Source: Campylobacteraceae bacterium (GTDB lineage: Bacteria > Campylobacterota > Campylobacteria > Campylobacterales > Sulfurovaceae). Taken from it: a DNA stretch of 50,281 nt. The number at the start of each line of letters is the position of its first letter. The stretch's first letter is position 1. Made by a program: the position numbers and the translations under genes. Below the pieces are notes generated by a model, which saw nothing but the letters and a program-made list of their open reading frames with translations, had not been told where the DNA came from and did no database searches. Positions 1 through 9,315 of this stretch are shown here, piece by piece. The stretch spans positions 1 through 50,281 of the forward strand of contig JALVTH010000013.1 in the NCBI GenBank assembly GCA_027036015.1, written 5' to 3'.

Positions 1-921
1 ATACTTAATAACCATACCAACGTCCACAGAGGAAATATCTCCTTTAAATTCAAATAAAACGTTTTTATAAATTGGCTGAATATATTTAATCGTATTTCGT
101 TTTGCTTCAAATTCATTACGATAGAGTCTAAAAATTTTATTGTATGCTTTTGGATAGTTTTTATCAAATTTTGAACTAAGCTCAATTCCTCCAAGTAAAA
201 GCGTTGGAAGTGGAGCAACGTGAATGTCCAAGCGATTATCATTTAGATTTAAATTTAATAAACTCTTAATCCAAAAGCGGCTACTAATATTTACTAAATA
301 ATCATACTCCTTATAAATTTTAGCAATAATAATTAATTCTTTGGTTTTTTTATTTAAATCTATGTTATCTACTTCTCCAACTTTAATACTTTTAAAATAA
401 ATTGGCGTTCCACGTCGAACGTTTAGAGCAAAATTACTCTTTAGGGCATAATATTTATCGTCACTTATTTGTAAGAAAGGCTTATTATAACCTATAAAAT
501 AGCGCTGAGGCTTTCCTTCTTTTATAGCATACATTGCAATGTAACTTCCACTAAGAATCGTATCTAAGCCTTTTATGCCACTATAATCAATTTCTGGTCT
601 AACAATCCAAAATTTGGTATTTTCGTTTAAAAAAGGTTCAACCTCTTTATTCATTTGAGCCGTAACGATAACGCCCTCTTTTTTATCGTTAATTCTTATA
701 TCAATAACTTTTCCCACAGGAACATCTCGAAATTTTATTACACTTTGACCAGCAATAAGTCCTCCAGAGTTTTTAAATTCAATTTCAATTTTTGGTCCCA
801 ATTTACTAAAATGATCATAAACAAGCCAAAGTCCTATAATTATTGCAATAAGAGGAACAATCCAAATAGAAGTTAATAAATTAAAAGTGCTTGATTCAAC
901 TACAGGTTCTTTAAGCTGCAT
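1..921 (-). CDS. pqiB: PqiB/MCE-domain (MlaD-like) membrane protein, partial
   Basis: The reading frame is open from an ATG at 921 to the window edge, giving 307 residues with the C-terminus missing. One N-terminal transmembrane helix (about residues 18-36) is followed by an MCE domain (about 45-135) and the start of a second repeat with the motif NVRRGTPIYFKSIKVGEV (about 165-185). This is the layout of PqiB/YebT-type proteins, which are anchored in the inner membrane and form periplasmic tunnels for lipid movement between membranes. The ATG overlaps the 3' end of the preceding PqiA-like gene by 11 nt, so the two are probably translationally coupled. The function is inferred from the family and the pqiA neighbours. 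The number of MCE repeats cannot be seen here. Confidence 0.85.
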   Translation of the reverse strand, partial: MQLKEPVVESSTFNLLTSIWIVPLIAIIIGLWLVYDHFSKLGPKIEIEFKNSGGLIAGQSVIKFRDVPVGKVIDIRINDKKEGVIVTAQMNKEVEPFLNENTKFWIVRPEIDYSGIKGLDTILSGSYIAMYAIKEGKPQRYFIGYNKPFLQISDDKYYALKSNFALNVRRGTPIYFKSIKVGEVDNIDLNKKTKELIIIAKIYKEYDYLVNISSRFWIKSLLNLNLNDNRLDIHVAPLPTLLLGGIELSSKFDKNYPKAYNKIFRLYRNEFEAKRNTIKYIQPIYKNVLFEFKGDISSVDVGMVIKY

Positions 922-1519
922 CTTTACTCTCTTTTAACAATCTAACATCAATTGATAATGTTGATAACATCGTGAAAAATACCATCAAAACAAAAGCTGT
1001 TGCACCAATTCCTGCTTTAATTTGAATGCTATGAACATGCACAACTCCTACTAATATTGCAACAACAAAAACATCAATCATTGACCATGGTCCTATTAAT
1101 TCTGTAAAATGATATAATTTTGCTTGATCTATTTTTTTACTACCTTTTTGAGGCTTTTTATAGTTTATTAGAATATATATTATCAAAATAAACTTCAGCA
1201 AAGGTATAAAAACAGAAGCCGTAAATATAATTACAGCAATTGGATACTCTCCCTCCTCCCAAAGAGCAATGACTCCACCAATTATCGTATTACCATTTGG
1301 ATGCCCAAATTTATCAAAAATTAAAATAGGATAAATATTTGCAATAATATAAAAAATCATTGCAGTAATTACCATCGCCCAAGCTGTATGAAAATTACTC
1401 TCTTGTGTATTTGTAATTTTTGTTTTGCAGCGTCTACAATAAATACTTTTACCTTCATCAATATTAACAGCTTCGCAATATGGACAACTAATGAGCTTTT
1501 CTGTATCAATTTTTTTCAT
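911..1519 (-). CDS. PqiA-like integral membrane protein (second copy)
   Basis: This 202-residue protein has an N-terminal zinc-ribbon-like pair of CxxC motifs (C12/C15 and C28/C31) followed by about four hydrophobic segments, as in one PqiA domain. The classical PqiA of E. coli carries two such domains in one chain; here each is a separate gene, this one and the gene at 1506-2132. I chose the ATG at 1519 because the longer start at 1555 would overlap the upstream gene by 50 nt and add residues before the first Cys pair. It probably works with the downstream PqiB/MCE protein in the inner membrane. The exact substrate is unknown. Confidence 0.85.
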   Translation of the reverse strand: MKKIDTEKLISCPYCEAVNIDEGKSIYCRRCKTKITNTQESNFHTAWAMVITAMIFYIIANIYPILIFDKFGHPNGNTIIGGVIALWEEGEYPIAVIIFTASVFIPLLKFILIIYILINYKKPQKGSKKIDQAKLYHFTELIGPWSMIDVFVVAILVGVVHVHSIQIKAGIGATAFVLMVFFTMLSTLSIDVRLLKESKDAA

Positions 1520-2132
1520 TTTCGTAAACTTCAAAATAGTAATTCCATAACTCAATTGGCTTAATATTTTTTAATGTAAAAATATCAAGAGCCACAAAAA
1601 AAATTAACGCATAAAAAGAGACGTCAAAAATAATTTTAGCATAACCAAAAAGTTTTACTAAAGCAACCAAAATGCTAATAAAAAACACATCAAGCATCAC
1701 CCAATTTCGCAAAGCAACAACTAAAATTAAAAGCTTTCGAACGATGTTTTTACCAACTTTAAAATGACTTAAAATGCCAATAATAATAAAAAAAAGCAAA
1801 AGCATCAAAGGAGCAATAAATAAAATAACAACAACAATTGATCCAACAACAATAAAGCCCTCGTTAAAAAGTCGCGATACCATTTGCAAAATAGTCAATT
1901 CATTTTTTTGTCCAGCAATTATTACTTCCATTATAGGAAATATATTTATTAATATAAATAAAATCAGCGCAGCAATTGACAAAGCCAATGTTTTATGAAA
2001 AACCATAGAAGCATTCTTATAAAGAATTTCGCCACACTCACTGCACTTTGCTACTTCGTTTTCTTTTAAAGTAACCTTTTTTTGAAGGGTTTGACAATGG
2101 CGACAAATTATTAAATGATCTAAATCTTCCAC
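1506..2132 (-). CDS. PqiA-like integral membrane protein (first copy)
   Basis: This 208-residue protein has paired CxxC motifs near the N-terminus (C10/C13 and C30/C33) and about four membrane segments. It has the same architecture as the gene that follows it, so the two look like the separated halves of a two-domain PqiA. Its start overlaps the truD stop by one base and its stop overlaps the next start by 14 nt, placing it inside a trmA-truD-pqi operon. Family members pair with PqiB-type MCE proteins in envelope lipid transport or membrane stress resistance. Which half matches which PqiA domain was not resolved. Confidence 0.85.
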   Translation of the reverse strand: MEDLDHLIICRHCQTLQKKVTLKENEVAKCSECGEILYKNASMVFHKTLALSIAALILFILINIFPIMEVIIAGQKNELTILQMVSRLFNEGFIVVGSIVVVILFIAPLMLLLFFIIIGILSHFKVGKNIVRKLLILVVALRNWVMLDVFFISILVALVKLFGYAKIIFDVSFYALIFFVALDIFTLKNIKPIELWNYYFEVYENEKN

Positions 2133-3208
2133 TAACTCTTCTTTCCTTGTAAAAAATCAACTAATATTGTTGCATAAGAGCCTTTGGGCAAAACAAATTC
2201 CAATTCATACCATGCTTTTTGAGGAATATATTTTTTTTGTAAAATTTTAGGAAAAATCCAAGCAAAGCGTCTTGAACCATCTTCATTGATTTTTTCATTA
2301 TCAAACTTTGCTTCTAATTTTTGAGCTTCATTTATTGTGCGTTTTACTCTTTTCCCAGGTAATAAGCCCGTTGGCACAATATCTCGCTCTAAAAAGCGTT
2401 TACTTGCAATTTCCAATTCTTCATAAAATATTTTACCAAAAGGATAGTGACAATAAAGCTCTCCAGGTAACAATTTAAAAAAATGTTCTTGTTTTTTTAA
2501 CTTTTTCATAAGCTCTTTGTTATAAGGTAAAATAGTAGTAAGCTCTTTTATACTTAAATCTTCAATTAAACGGCTAAGTTTTACTCTCTCTTTTAGCCAT
2601 TCATTAAAAAGATAACTCTGGTAAGCTCCAATTAAAAATTCTCTTTTTTTTCTATCACGAATTTTAAGTTTTCCTTCAACTATTGCTTTGCCTTCTAAAT
2701 AGTTATTTTGTGTTATTCCAAATCGCTGTATTCCAAAATAGTTTGGCATTCCATTTTGCTCAATCCAATTAAGAAGTGATTCAATTTTGCTTTTTTGAGT
2801 CTCTAATACTTTTTTAAAACGAAGCCAAAAACGATTCCCTTTTAAATGCCCTATTCTAATTTTATTTTTATGATATGTTTGCTCTAAAATTTTAATTTTG
2901 GGATGAGAAAAATCGTGAAGTTTTTTTTCAGCCTTTTTAGGAATTGAAATGTATTGAATTGTTAAAGCATGTTTATCTTTTAAACCTGCATATCCTATCT
3001 CTTTTTTGGGCACACCTAAAAAATTACTTAAACTTTCAATTAACTCCCATGTTGTTAACTCTTTTTTTCTTATTTTTAAAACTATATGCTCACCACTATT
3101 GCTAAATGGATAAAGTGGAATCTCTTCTACTACAAATGTATTTGGAGATGCTTTAAAATAAAAATCATTAAAATGATTAAATGGAAATAAAAAACTATTT
3201 TCGCTCAA
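2132..3208 (-). CDS. truD: tRNA pseudouridine(13) synthase TruD
   Basis: TruD converts U13 of tRNA-Glu and other tRNAs to pseudouridine. The signature GLKDKHALTIQ is present, with the catalytic Asp at about residue 78, matching the position in the E. coli enzyme. The conserved YFGIQRFG block follows at about 170. The open frame reaches a TTG at 3253, but that adds 15 residues read through trmA. A TTG at 3208 has a GGAG ribosome site 6 nt upstream and gives a 358-residue protein of normal TruD length, so I prefer it. The gene overlaps the trmA stop by 14 nt. Confidence 0.93.
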   Translation of the reverse strand: MSENSFLFPFNHFNDFYFKASPNTFVVEEIPLYPFSNSGEHIVLKIRKKELTTWELIESLSNFLGVPKKEIGYAGLKDKHALTIQYISIPKKAEKKLHDFSHPKIKILEQTYHKNKIRIGHLKGNRFWLRFKKVLETQKSKIESLLNWIEQNGMPNYFGIQRFGITQNNYLEGKAIVEGKLKIRDRKKREFLIGAYQSYLFNEWLKERVKLSRLIEDLSIKELTTILPYNKELMKKLKKQEHFFKLLPGELYCHYPFGKIFYEELEIASKRFLERDIVPTGLLPGKRVKRTINEAQKLEAKFDNEKINEDGSRRFAWIFPKILQKKYIPQKAWYELEFVLPKGSYATILVDFLQGKKS

Positions 3209-4307
3209 GATAAACTCCACTTTCAATATGGTGTGTATATGGAAATTGATCAAAAAGTGCTGCTTTTTTTATTTTATGTGTTTTACTCAATTGCTCTAAA
3301 TTTCTTGCTAAAGTTATAGGATTACAAGAGATATAAATAATTTTATCAAAATTTTTTACCAATTCCAAAGAATCACTATCTAATCCCGCTCTTGGTGGAT
3401 CAACTAAAACTGTTTCAAATTGATACTCTTCTAAATTAATCTCTTTTAGTCGATTAAATTTTCTTTTTTGAAAAAGAGCTTGCGCAGTCTCACTTGCACT
3501 AAGTCTTACAAACTCAATATTGTTTATATTATTGAGCACACAATTTTCTTTTGCTGCTTTTATAGAAGTTTTACTTATTTCTGTAGCTAAAACTTTTCTA
3601 AAATAGAAACTTAAAGGCAAGGTAAAATTTCCAAGCCCGCAATAAAGTTCTATAAAATCTTTATTATTTTCTTCCTTAACACAATTACATGCCCATTCAA
3701 TCATTTTTTGATTCATATAAGGATTTGGCTGAGTAAAACTATTTTCATAATAGTGATAGATAAACTCTTTATCAAAAATTGTTAATTTTTCTTTGACATA
3801 CTCTTTGCTTAATACAATTTTTTGCTTTTTACTTCTTCCAATGATAAAAATACCAAATTTTGTTTCTAATGCTCTTGCATCAAGCTCCCACTCATTATTT
3901 AACTTTTTATGATATATCAAAGTTACTAAAATTTCATTTTGTGTTGTTGCTAAAAACTCTATACTAAAAAGTTTCTCTTTTAAAATACTACTTTTATTAA
4001 TTGCTTTAAGCAAATCATCCCAAATATTTGCAATTGGTGTGAGTACTTTTGGACACTCTTGCAAAATTTCGATACCATTTTTTTCTAAATTGCTCATTGC
4101 ATAGTAAGCTTTATTATTTTGATGCCAAATTCGAAACTCTGCTCTACTTCTGTGGTGCGATTTTTTTGAAGAAAAGACTTCAATATCACCTTGATAAAAA
4201 GGTTCTAAAAGGCTCAAAAGCCTCTTTTTTTTCTCATCTAAAGCTTTATTATAATCTAAATTATAATTATCACAACTGCCACACTTGCCAAAATGACTAC
4301 ATTTCAC
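3195..4307 (-). CDS. trmA: tRNA (uracil-5-)-methyltransferase TrmA
   Basis: TrmA makes m5U54 (ribothymidine) in the T loop of tRNAs using S-adenosylmethionine. Visible motifs are the SAM-binding segment FIELYCGLGNFTLPL, the DPPRAGL motif and the catalytic-cysteine block ISCNPITLARN near the C-terminus. The frame is open up to 4403, but the upstream part lies across the divergent glmU start. The GTG at 4307, with AAGG 8 nt upstream, gives 370 residues, close to E. coli TrmA. The protein then begins with a Cys-rich segment (CSHFGKCGSC). The GTG lies 55 bp from the divergent glmU start, and the two genes probably share the AT-rich promoter region. Confidence 0.94.
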   Translation of the reverse strand: MKCSHFGKCGSCDNYNLDYNKALDEKKKRLLSLLEPFYQGDIEVFSSKKSHHRSRAEFRIWHQNNKAYYAMSNLEKNGIEILQECPKVLTPIANIWDDLLKAINKSSILKEKLFSIEFLATTQNEILVTLIYHKKLNNEWELDARALETKFGIFIIGRSKKQKIVLSKEYVKEKLTIFDKEFIYHYYENSFTQPNPYMNQKMIEWACNCVKEENNKDFIELYCGLGNFTLPLSFYFRKVLATEISKTSIKAAKENCVLNNINNIEFVRLSASETAQALFQKRKFNRLKEINLEEYQFETVLVDPPRAGLDSDSLELVKNFDKIIYISCNPITLARNLEQLSKTHKIKKAALFDQFPYTHHIESGVYLERK

Positions 4308-4327
4308 TTTATTTACCTTAACTTCGA

Positions 4328-4333
4328 TATAAT
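4328..4333 (+). promoter_or_regulatory. -10 promoter element of glmU
   Basis: A perfect TATAAT lies 29 nt upstream of the glmU ATG, with no recognisable -35, as is usual in Campylobacterota. The same AT-rich patch read on the other strand (TATTAT) could serve trmA, so the 55-bp gap may be a divergent promoter. Confidence 0.6.
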
Positions 4334-4362
4334 AGCAGCAATATTTTACCAAAGGAAGATAA

Positions 4363-5658
4363 ATGTCAATTTCTATCGTTATTTTAGCTGCTGGCAAAGG
4401 CACTCGTATGAAATCTCAGCTTCCTAAAGTGCTTCATAAAATTGCTGGTAAACCGATGCTTTTTCATATTATTAGCCAAGCTCAAAAAATTAGTAATGAC
4501 ATTACGGTAGTCTTAGCTCATCAATTTGATTTGGTAAAAAAAGAGCTTGAAAACAATTTCCCAAACATAAAAATTCATAAACAAGATATTGATACATTCC
4601 CTGGAACTGGTGGTGCATTAAAAAATCTTACTTTAAAAAGTAAAAAAACTCTTATTTTAAATGGTGATATGCCCCTTGTTAAAGCAAAAAGTTTGCAAAA
4701 ACTTATTGAAAGTAAAGCACCTATTGCAATGAGTGTATTTGAACTTGAAAATCCAAGTGGATATGGACGAGTTGTTATTCAAAATAATCAAGTAACAGCA
4801 ATTGTTGAAGAAAAAGATGCAACTAATGAAATAAAACAAATTAAAACCGTAAATGCTGGTGTATATGCAATTGATTCTAATCTTTTAAATGAATTTATTG
4901 CTCAGCTTCAAAATAATAATGCACAAAAAGAGTATTATTTAACCAATATTATTGAATATGCTGCCCAAAAAAATATTGCAATTGAGCCTATTTTTGTTGA
5001 TAGTAAAGAATTTATGGGAGTAAATTCAAAACTCCATTTGGCAATTGCTGATGAAATTATGCAAGATGAAATTAAAACAAAACTAATGAATGAAGGAGTT
5101 TTGTTTATTAATCCAAAAAGCTCTTATATTGAAGCTGATGTTCGTTTTAAAGATGAATGTATTATTGAGCCAGGTGTCATTATTAGTGGAAAAAGCGTAA
5201 TCGAAGCTTCACATATTAAAGCTTATAGCGTAATTGAAAATTCTTCAATTATTAAAAGCCAAATTGGCCCAATGGCTCACATTCGACCAAAATCTTTTAT
5301 TAAAGATTCTAAAATTGGAAATTTTGTCGAAGTTAAAAAGTCGTATCTTAATAATGTAAAAGCTGGACATTTAAGCTATTTAGGCGATAGTGAAATAGAA
5401 AGTGGCACAAATATTGGAGCTGGAGTTATAACTTGTAATTATGATGGTAAAGCCAAATATAAAACGAAAATTGGCAAAAATGTTTTTGTAGGAAGTGATA
5501 GCCAACTTGTAGCTCCAGTTACCATTGAAGATGATACTATCATAGCTGCAGGAAGCACAATTACTTCTGATGTTCCAAAAGGAGCTTTAGCAATTAGTAG
5601 AATAAAACAAAAAATTATTGAAGGTTTCTTTTATAAATTTTTTAATAAAAAGAGTTAA
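4363..5658 (+). CDS. glmU: Bifunctional GlmU (GlcNAc-1-P uridyltransferase / GlcN-1-P acetyltransferase)
   Basis: GlmU makes UDP-GlcNAc for peptidoglycan and lipopolysaccharide in two steps: acetylation of glucosamine-1-phosphate, then uridylyl transfer. The N-terminal nucleotidyltransferase signature LAAGKGTRMKSQLPKVLH is at residues 7-24, with the metal-binding GDMP at about 104. The C-terminal half is a left-handed beta-helix hexapeptide region with the acetyltransferase block GTNIGAGVITCNYDG at about 350. The length of 431 residues is slightly short of E. coli (456) and normal for Campylobacterota. GGAAGA precedes the ATG. It is the first gene of a six-gene plus-strand run. Confidence 0.97.
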   Translation: MSISIVILAAGKGTRMKSQLPKVLHKIAGKPMLFHIISQAQKISNDITVVLAHQFDLVKKELENNFPNIKIHKQDIDTFPGTGGALKNLTLKSKKTLILNGDMPLVKAKSLQKLIESKAPIAMSVFELENPSGYGRVVIQNNQVTAIVEEKDATNEIKQIKTVNAGVYAIDSNLLNEFIAQLQNNNAQKEYYLTNIIEYAAQKNIAIEPIFVDSKEFMGVNSKLHLAIADEIMQDEIKTKLMNEGVLFINPKSSYIEADVRFKDECIIEPGVIISGKSVIEASHIKAYSVIENSSIIKSQIGPMAHIRPKSFIKDSKIGNFVEVKKSYLNNVKAGHLSYLGDSEIESGTNIGAGVITCNYDGKAKYKTKIGKNVFVGSDSQLVAPVTIEDDTIIAAGSTITSDVPKGALAISRIKQKIIEGFFYKFFNKKS

Positions 5659-5660
5659 AA

Positions 5661-6932
5661 ATGGAATTAATCAATTTAAAAGATAAAAAAATTGTTGTAG
5701 GAGTTACAGGCTCAATAGCTATTTATAAAGCTTGTGAACTTGTTCGAAGTTTTATAAAAAGTGGAGCAAATGTTTTTGTTGTTATGAGTGATTCGGCTTT
5801 AAAATTTATTTCACCCTTAACCTTTGAAGCATTAACAAGAAATAAAGTTTTAACAAAAGAGAGTGAAGATTGGACTACCACCCTTAATCATATCGATTTG
5901 GTTCAAGATGCTGATGCTTTTGTCATTGCTCCAGCAACTGCAAATACTATTAATAAAATCTCTAAAGGAATTGCTGATAATATTTTGTTAAATTGTGCAT
6001 TAGCCTATCCAAAACCCCTCATTATTGCTCCAGCTGCAAATACTGTTATGATGCAAAGCCACTATACACAAGGTTCAATTAAGATGCTCAAAGTCAATGA
6101 TGTAGAAATAATTGAACCTCAAGAAAAACTTTTAGCTTGTGGCATTAAAGGAGAAGGAGCATTAGCTGAAATTAGTGATATCTATTATGCAACAGTAAAA
6201 TCTATTTTGCAAGAAAATTTTTGGAAAGATAGAAAAGTAGTTGTAAGTGGTGGAGGAACAATTGAAAGAGTTGATGATGTGCGCTTTATTAGTAATTTCT
6301 CAAGTGGCAAGATGGCAAATGCTTTGGCTTTGGCTCTCTATTTAAAAGGAGCTGATGTTTGTTTAGTAACAACCAAAAAAAGCAATACATTACCAAAAGA
6401 TATCTATACGCTTGAAGTAGAAAGTGCCCTTGAGATGCAAGAATATTTGAATGATTGTGTTCGAGTAGCAAAAAAAGGAAAAGTTTCGAAAGCTTCTCTT
6501 AATAATCCAAATGCTATTGGTGTTATAAGGAAAAAACCTTTTCTATTCATGGCAGCAGCTGTGAGTGACTATCGCCCAAAATTTCCTCAAAGTGGGAAAC
6601 TTAAAAAAGATACTCTTGGAGATGAGTGGGATTTACAATTAATCAAAAATCCAGATATTTTACAAGAGCTCAATAAAGAAGGAATTATTACAATTGGTTT
6701 TAAAGCAGAAAAAGATGAAAATAAAGCTTTTGATAATGCAAAAAAAGCTCTCAATGAAAAAAATATTGATGCGATTGCTTTAAATATTTTAAAAAAAGAA
6801 AATAATTTTGGTAGCGATAAAAATGAAATTATTTTTATTACCAAAGAAAAAGAGACTCTCTTGCCTCTTGATTCAAAAATAAATGTTGCTCTTGAACTTT
6901 TAGAGGTAGCTAAAGAGTTGGATAATGAATGA
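5661..6932 (+). CDS. coaBC: Phosphopantothenoylcysteine decarboxylase / synthetase CoaBC
   Basis: CoaBC joins phosphopantothenate to cysteine and decarboxylates the product in coenzyme A synthesis. The N-terminal flavin-dependent CoaC domain shows VTGSIAIYKACELVRSF (about 15-31), the catalytic-His block NHIDLVQDADA, the IAPATANTI loop and the active-site Cys in LACGIKGEGAL. The usual PAMN motif reads PAAN here. The C-terminal CoaB domain starts near VVVSGGGTIERVDDVRFISN and includes FMAAAVSDYRP. It has 423 residues, starts 2 nt after glmU and overlaps uppS by 8 nt. Confidence 0.96.
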   Translation: MELINLKDKKIVVGVTGSIAIYKACELVRSFIKSGANVFVVMSDSALKFISPLTFEALTRNKVLTKESEDWTTTLNHIDLVQDADAFVIAPATANTINKISKGIADNILLNCALAYPKPLIIAPAANTVMMQSHYTQGSIKMLKVNDVEIIEPQEKLLACGIKGEGALAEISDIYYATVKSILQENFWKDRKVVVSGGGTIERVDDVRFISNFSSGKMANALALALYLKGADVCLVTTKKSNTLPKDIYTLEVESALEMQEYLNDCVRVAKKGKVSKASLNNPNAIGVIRKKPFLFMAAAVSDYRPKFPQSGKLKKDTLGDEWDLQLIKNPDILQELNKEGIITIGFKAEKDENKAFDNAKKALNEKNIDAIALNILKKENNFGSDKNEIIFITKEKETLLPLDSKINVALELLEVAKELDNE

Positions 6933-7599
6933 ATTAAAACATCTTGCCATTATTATGGATGGCAATGGAAGATGGGCAAAACAAAGAGGTCTAAGTAGAA
7001 CCAAAGGACATGAAAAAGGTGCTGAAGTTGTTAGAGAAATTACCACATATTGTGCAAATCACCCTGAGATAAAAACACTAACGCTTTATGCATTCAGCAC
7101 CGAAAATTGGAAACGTCCAAAAATGGAAGTGAATTTTTTAATGAAACTTTTAGAGCGCTATTTAAAAAATGAAGAAACAACCTATATGAAAAATGAGGTT
7201 AAGTTTGAGACAATTGGCAATTTAGAACCTTTTTCACCTTCTTTAAAAAAAGCAATTAAAAGCCTTAAAGAAAAAACTAAAAACAATAAAAAACTCACTC
7301 AAATTATTGCTCTAAATTATGGTGCTCAAGATGAAATTGTAAGAGCAGTAAATAAACTTTGTAAAGAAAAAAAAGAAATTACTATTGATACTTTAAATGA
7401 TGCTTTAGATATGCCCTATCCAATAGATTTGTTAATTAGAACCAGTGGAGAGCAAAGAATATCAAATTTTTTACTTTGGCAAATAGCCTATGCTGAGCTT
7501 TTTTTTACTAAAACACTTTGGCCTGATTTTACTTCAACTGAACTTGAACAAATTATTCAAAATTATAAAAAAAGGGAGCGAAGATTTGGTGGAATATAA
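6925..7599 (+). CDS. uppS: Undecaprenyl diphosphate synthase UppS
   Basis: This cis-prenyltransferase makes the C55 lipid carrier precursor for peptidoglycan and lipopolysaccharide. The signature IIMDGNGRWAKQRG, including the catalytic Asp, is at residues 9-22. The C-terminal RTSGEQRISNFLLWQ block, which binds isopentenyl diphosphate, is at about 172-186. The length of 224 residues matches the family. The start overlaps coaBC by 8 nt, and the 3' end overlaps the prepilin peptidase start by about 14 nt, so the cluster is translationally coupled. Confidence 0.97.
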   Translation: MNELKHLAIIMDGNGRWAKQRGLSRTKGHEKGAEVVREITTYCANHPEIKTLTLYAFSTENWKRPKMEVNFLMKLLERYLKNEETTYMKNEVKFETIGNLEPFSPSLKKAIKSLKEKTKNNKKLTQIIALNYGAQDEIVRAVNKLCKEKKEITIDTLNDALDMPYPIDLLIRTSGEQRISNFLLWQIAYAELFFTKTLWPDFTSTELEQIIQNYKKRERRFGGI

Positions 7600-8329
7600 A
7601 ATTTTAATAGCAGTTTTTATTTTTCTTTTTGGTTTAAGCTTTGGTTCATTTTTAAATGTTTTAATTTATCGCATTCCAAACAATTTAAATATACTCTATC
7701 CTCCTTCAAGCTGTCCAAATTGCAATAATAAACTTAAATGGTATCACAATATTCCTCTTGTCTCTTGGCTAATCCTTGGTGGGAAATGTGCTTATTGTAA
7801 AAGCTCTATTTCTTTTCAATATCCTTTTGTGGAACTACTTAATGCTATAATTTGGGAAGCTCTCTTTTATAAATATGGTTTATCTTGGCAAATTATTTTT
7901 GTAATGCTTAGCTTTAGCATACTTTTAGCTCTTAGTATGATTGATTTAAAATATTACGCTATTCCAGATAGTCTCAACTATGCAGCTTTAATTTTTGCTT
8001 TAATTAATCCAAACTTTATCACTTCTTTAAAAGATGCGGCAATTGGTGCTTTGGGACTTTTTTTGGTAGGATTTATTACTTCAAAACTTGCCAAAAAAGA
8101 TGCATTAGGAGAAGGAGATATAATAGTAGCTGCAACCATGGCAGCTCTTCTTGGCTTTCCAGCCTTTTTTATTGCTCTTTTTATAGCTGCAATTATTGCA
8201 ATAATTCCATCACTTTTAGCTAAAGATACAATGGTTCCATTCGTTCCCTTTTTAGCGTTAGGAACACTTATTACTTATCTTTTTAAAAGTGAGCTTTTAA
8301 TCTTTGTAAAGGCACTAATGTATGGCTAA
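7586..8329 (+). CDS. Type IV prepilin-like leader peptidase (PilD/GspO family)
   Basis: This membrane aspartic protease cleaves and N-methylates type IV prepilins or type II pseudopilins. The N-terminal domain has the zinc-type CPNC and CAYC pairs; the catalytic aspartates sit in MIDLKYYAIPD and in LGEGDI. About seven hydrophobic segments follow. The frame is open from 7490, but the TTG at 7586 has GGGAG 7 nt upstream and places the first membrane segment normally, giving 247 residues; GTG at 7589 is an alternative. No pilin genes are in the window, so its substrates are elsewhere. Confidence 0.92.
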   Translation: MVEYKILIAVFIFLFGLSFGSFLNVLIYRIPNNLNILYPPSSCPNCNNKLKWYHNIPLVSWLILGGKCAYCKSSISFQYPFVELLNAIIWEALFYKYGLSWQIIFVMLSFSILLALSMIDLKYYAIPDSLNYAALIFALINPNFITSLKDAAIGALGLFLVGFITSKLAKKDALGEGDIIVAATMAALLGFPAFFIALFIAAIIAIIPSLLAKDTMVPFVPFLALGTLITYLFKSELLIFVKALMYG

Positions 8330-9314
8330 AGGATATATTTTAAAAAACTTTTTAAAAAGTTTTTTTGCTCTTTTTGTCCCATTTTTTATAATTATTTTAA
8401 TTAGCTACATTATTAAACTCTCAACAATTACTGCAAAACTTAATTTAGAATTTTTTGATTTTTTAATGATGCTTTTATATATTATGCCAAAAATCTTTTT
8501 TGTAACGCTTCCTCTTACCTTTATAGCAGCAGTTATTAATACCTTTGCTAAACTCTCAAACGAAAATGAAATTTTAACCCTTTTTTCGCTCGGATATAAA
8601 CCAAATAAATTAATTCGATATTTTTTTCTTTTAACGCTTTTATATTCTATACTTTTACTTTTAATTGCTGTTTTTATCGTTCCTTTGAGTGAACAAAAAA
8701 TGGATAATTTTAAAAATAAAAAAATTTACGAAGCAAAATTAAAAATTGTTCCCAAAAAACTGCATCAAAGCTTTGGAAAAGCCCATATTTTTATTGATAG
8801 AAACGACAATGGTATATTCAAACATGTTACACTCTTTCAAAAAGAGAATAAAAAAACACTTCAAATTCTTTTAGCAAAAAGCGGTTCTTTGCAAAAAGAA
8901 AAAAGAGCCTATTTAAACTTAAATAATGGCTCTTTATATAAATATGTCGATAATCGCTTTCAAATTGTTTATTATAAAAATATGAAAATTTATAACGATA
9001 AGCGCTTTTATCAAAAAAAGATTCTTCCTCCTTTAAAATATTGGAAAAAGAAAAAAGGAGGATTACTCTTTAATATTTTAATTTCTCTTTCACCACTTAT
9101 CTTTTTACCAGCACTTATTGCCCTTGGCATCTATAATCCACGATACGAAAAAAATTTAAGCTCCTTTTACATTTTCGGTGTCGTTTTAGTTATTTATCTT
9201 CCAGCACTGCTTGTTAATAAAAATGGCAATATAGCTCTTTTTGGAATAATTTTAACTCTTTGGACTCTACTTTCGTTTTTTATTTATTATAAAAAACTTT
9301 TAAAAAGGTATTAA
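8322..9314 (+). CDS. lptF: LptF/LptG-family permease (YjgP/YjgQ)
   Basis: Proteins of this family are the membrane subunits of the LptB2FG transporter that extracts lipopolysaccharide from the inner membrane. The 330-residue chain has three N-terminal membrane helices (about 8-30, 50-75, 95-118), a periplasmic beta-rich region (about 130-235) and three C-terminal helices. The second helix region LSNENEILTLFSLGYKP matches the conserved coupling segment. It overlaps the prepilin peptidase by 8 nt. Assignment as LptF rather than LptG rests on recalled gene order next to truA and is not certain. Confidence 0.88.
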   Translation: MAKGYILKNFLKSFFALFVPFFIIILISYIIKLSTITAKLNLEFFDFLMMLLYIMPKIFFVTLPLTFIAAVINTFAKLSNENEILTLFSLGYKPNKLIRYFFLLTLLYSILLLLIAVFIVPLSEQKMDNFKNKKIYEAKLKIVPKKLHQSFGKAHIFIDRNDNGIFKHVTLFQKENKKTLQILLAKSGSLQKEKRAYLNLNNGSLYKYVDNRFQIVYYKNMKIYNDKRFYQKKILPPLKYWKKKKGGLLFNILISLSPLIFLPALIALGIYNPRYEKNLSSFYIFGVVLVIYLPALLVNKNGNIALFGIILTLWTLLSFFIYYKKLLKRY

Positions 9315-9315
9315 A

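Noticed and set aside
3209-3253. Longer TTG start for truD
   Set aside because: It would read 59 nt through trmA and lacks a ribosome site; TTG at 3208 has GGAG at the right distance.
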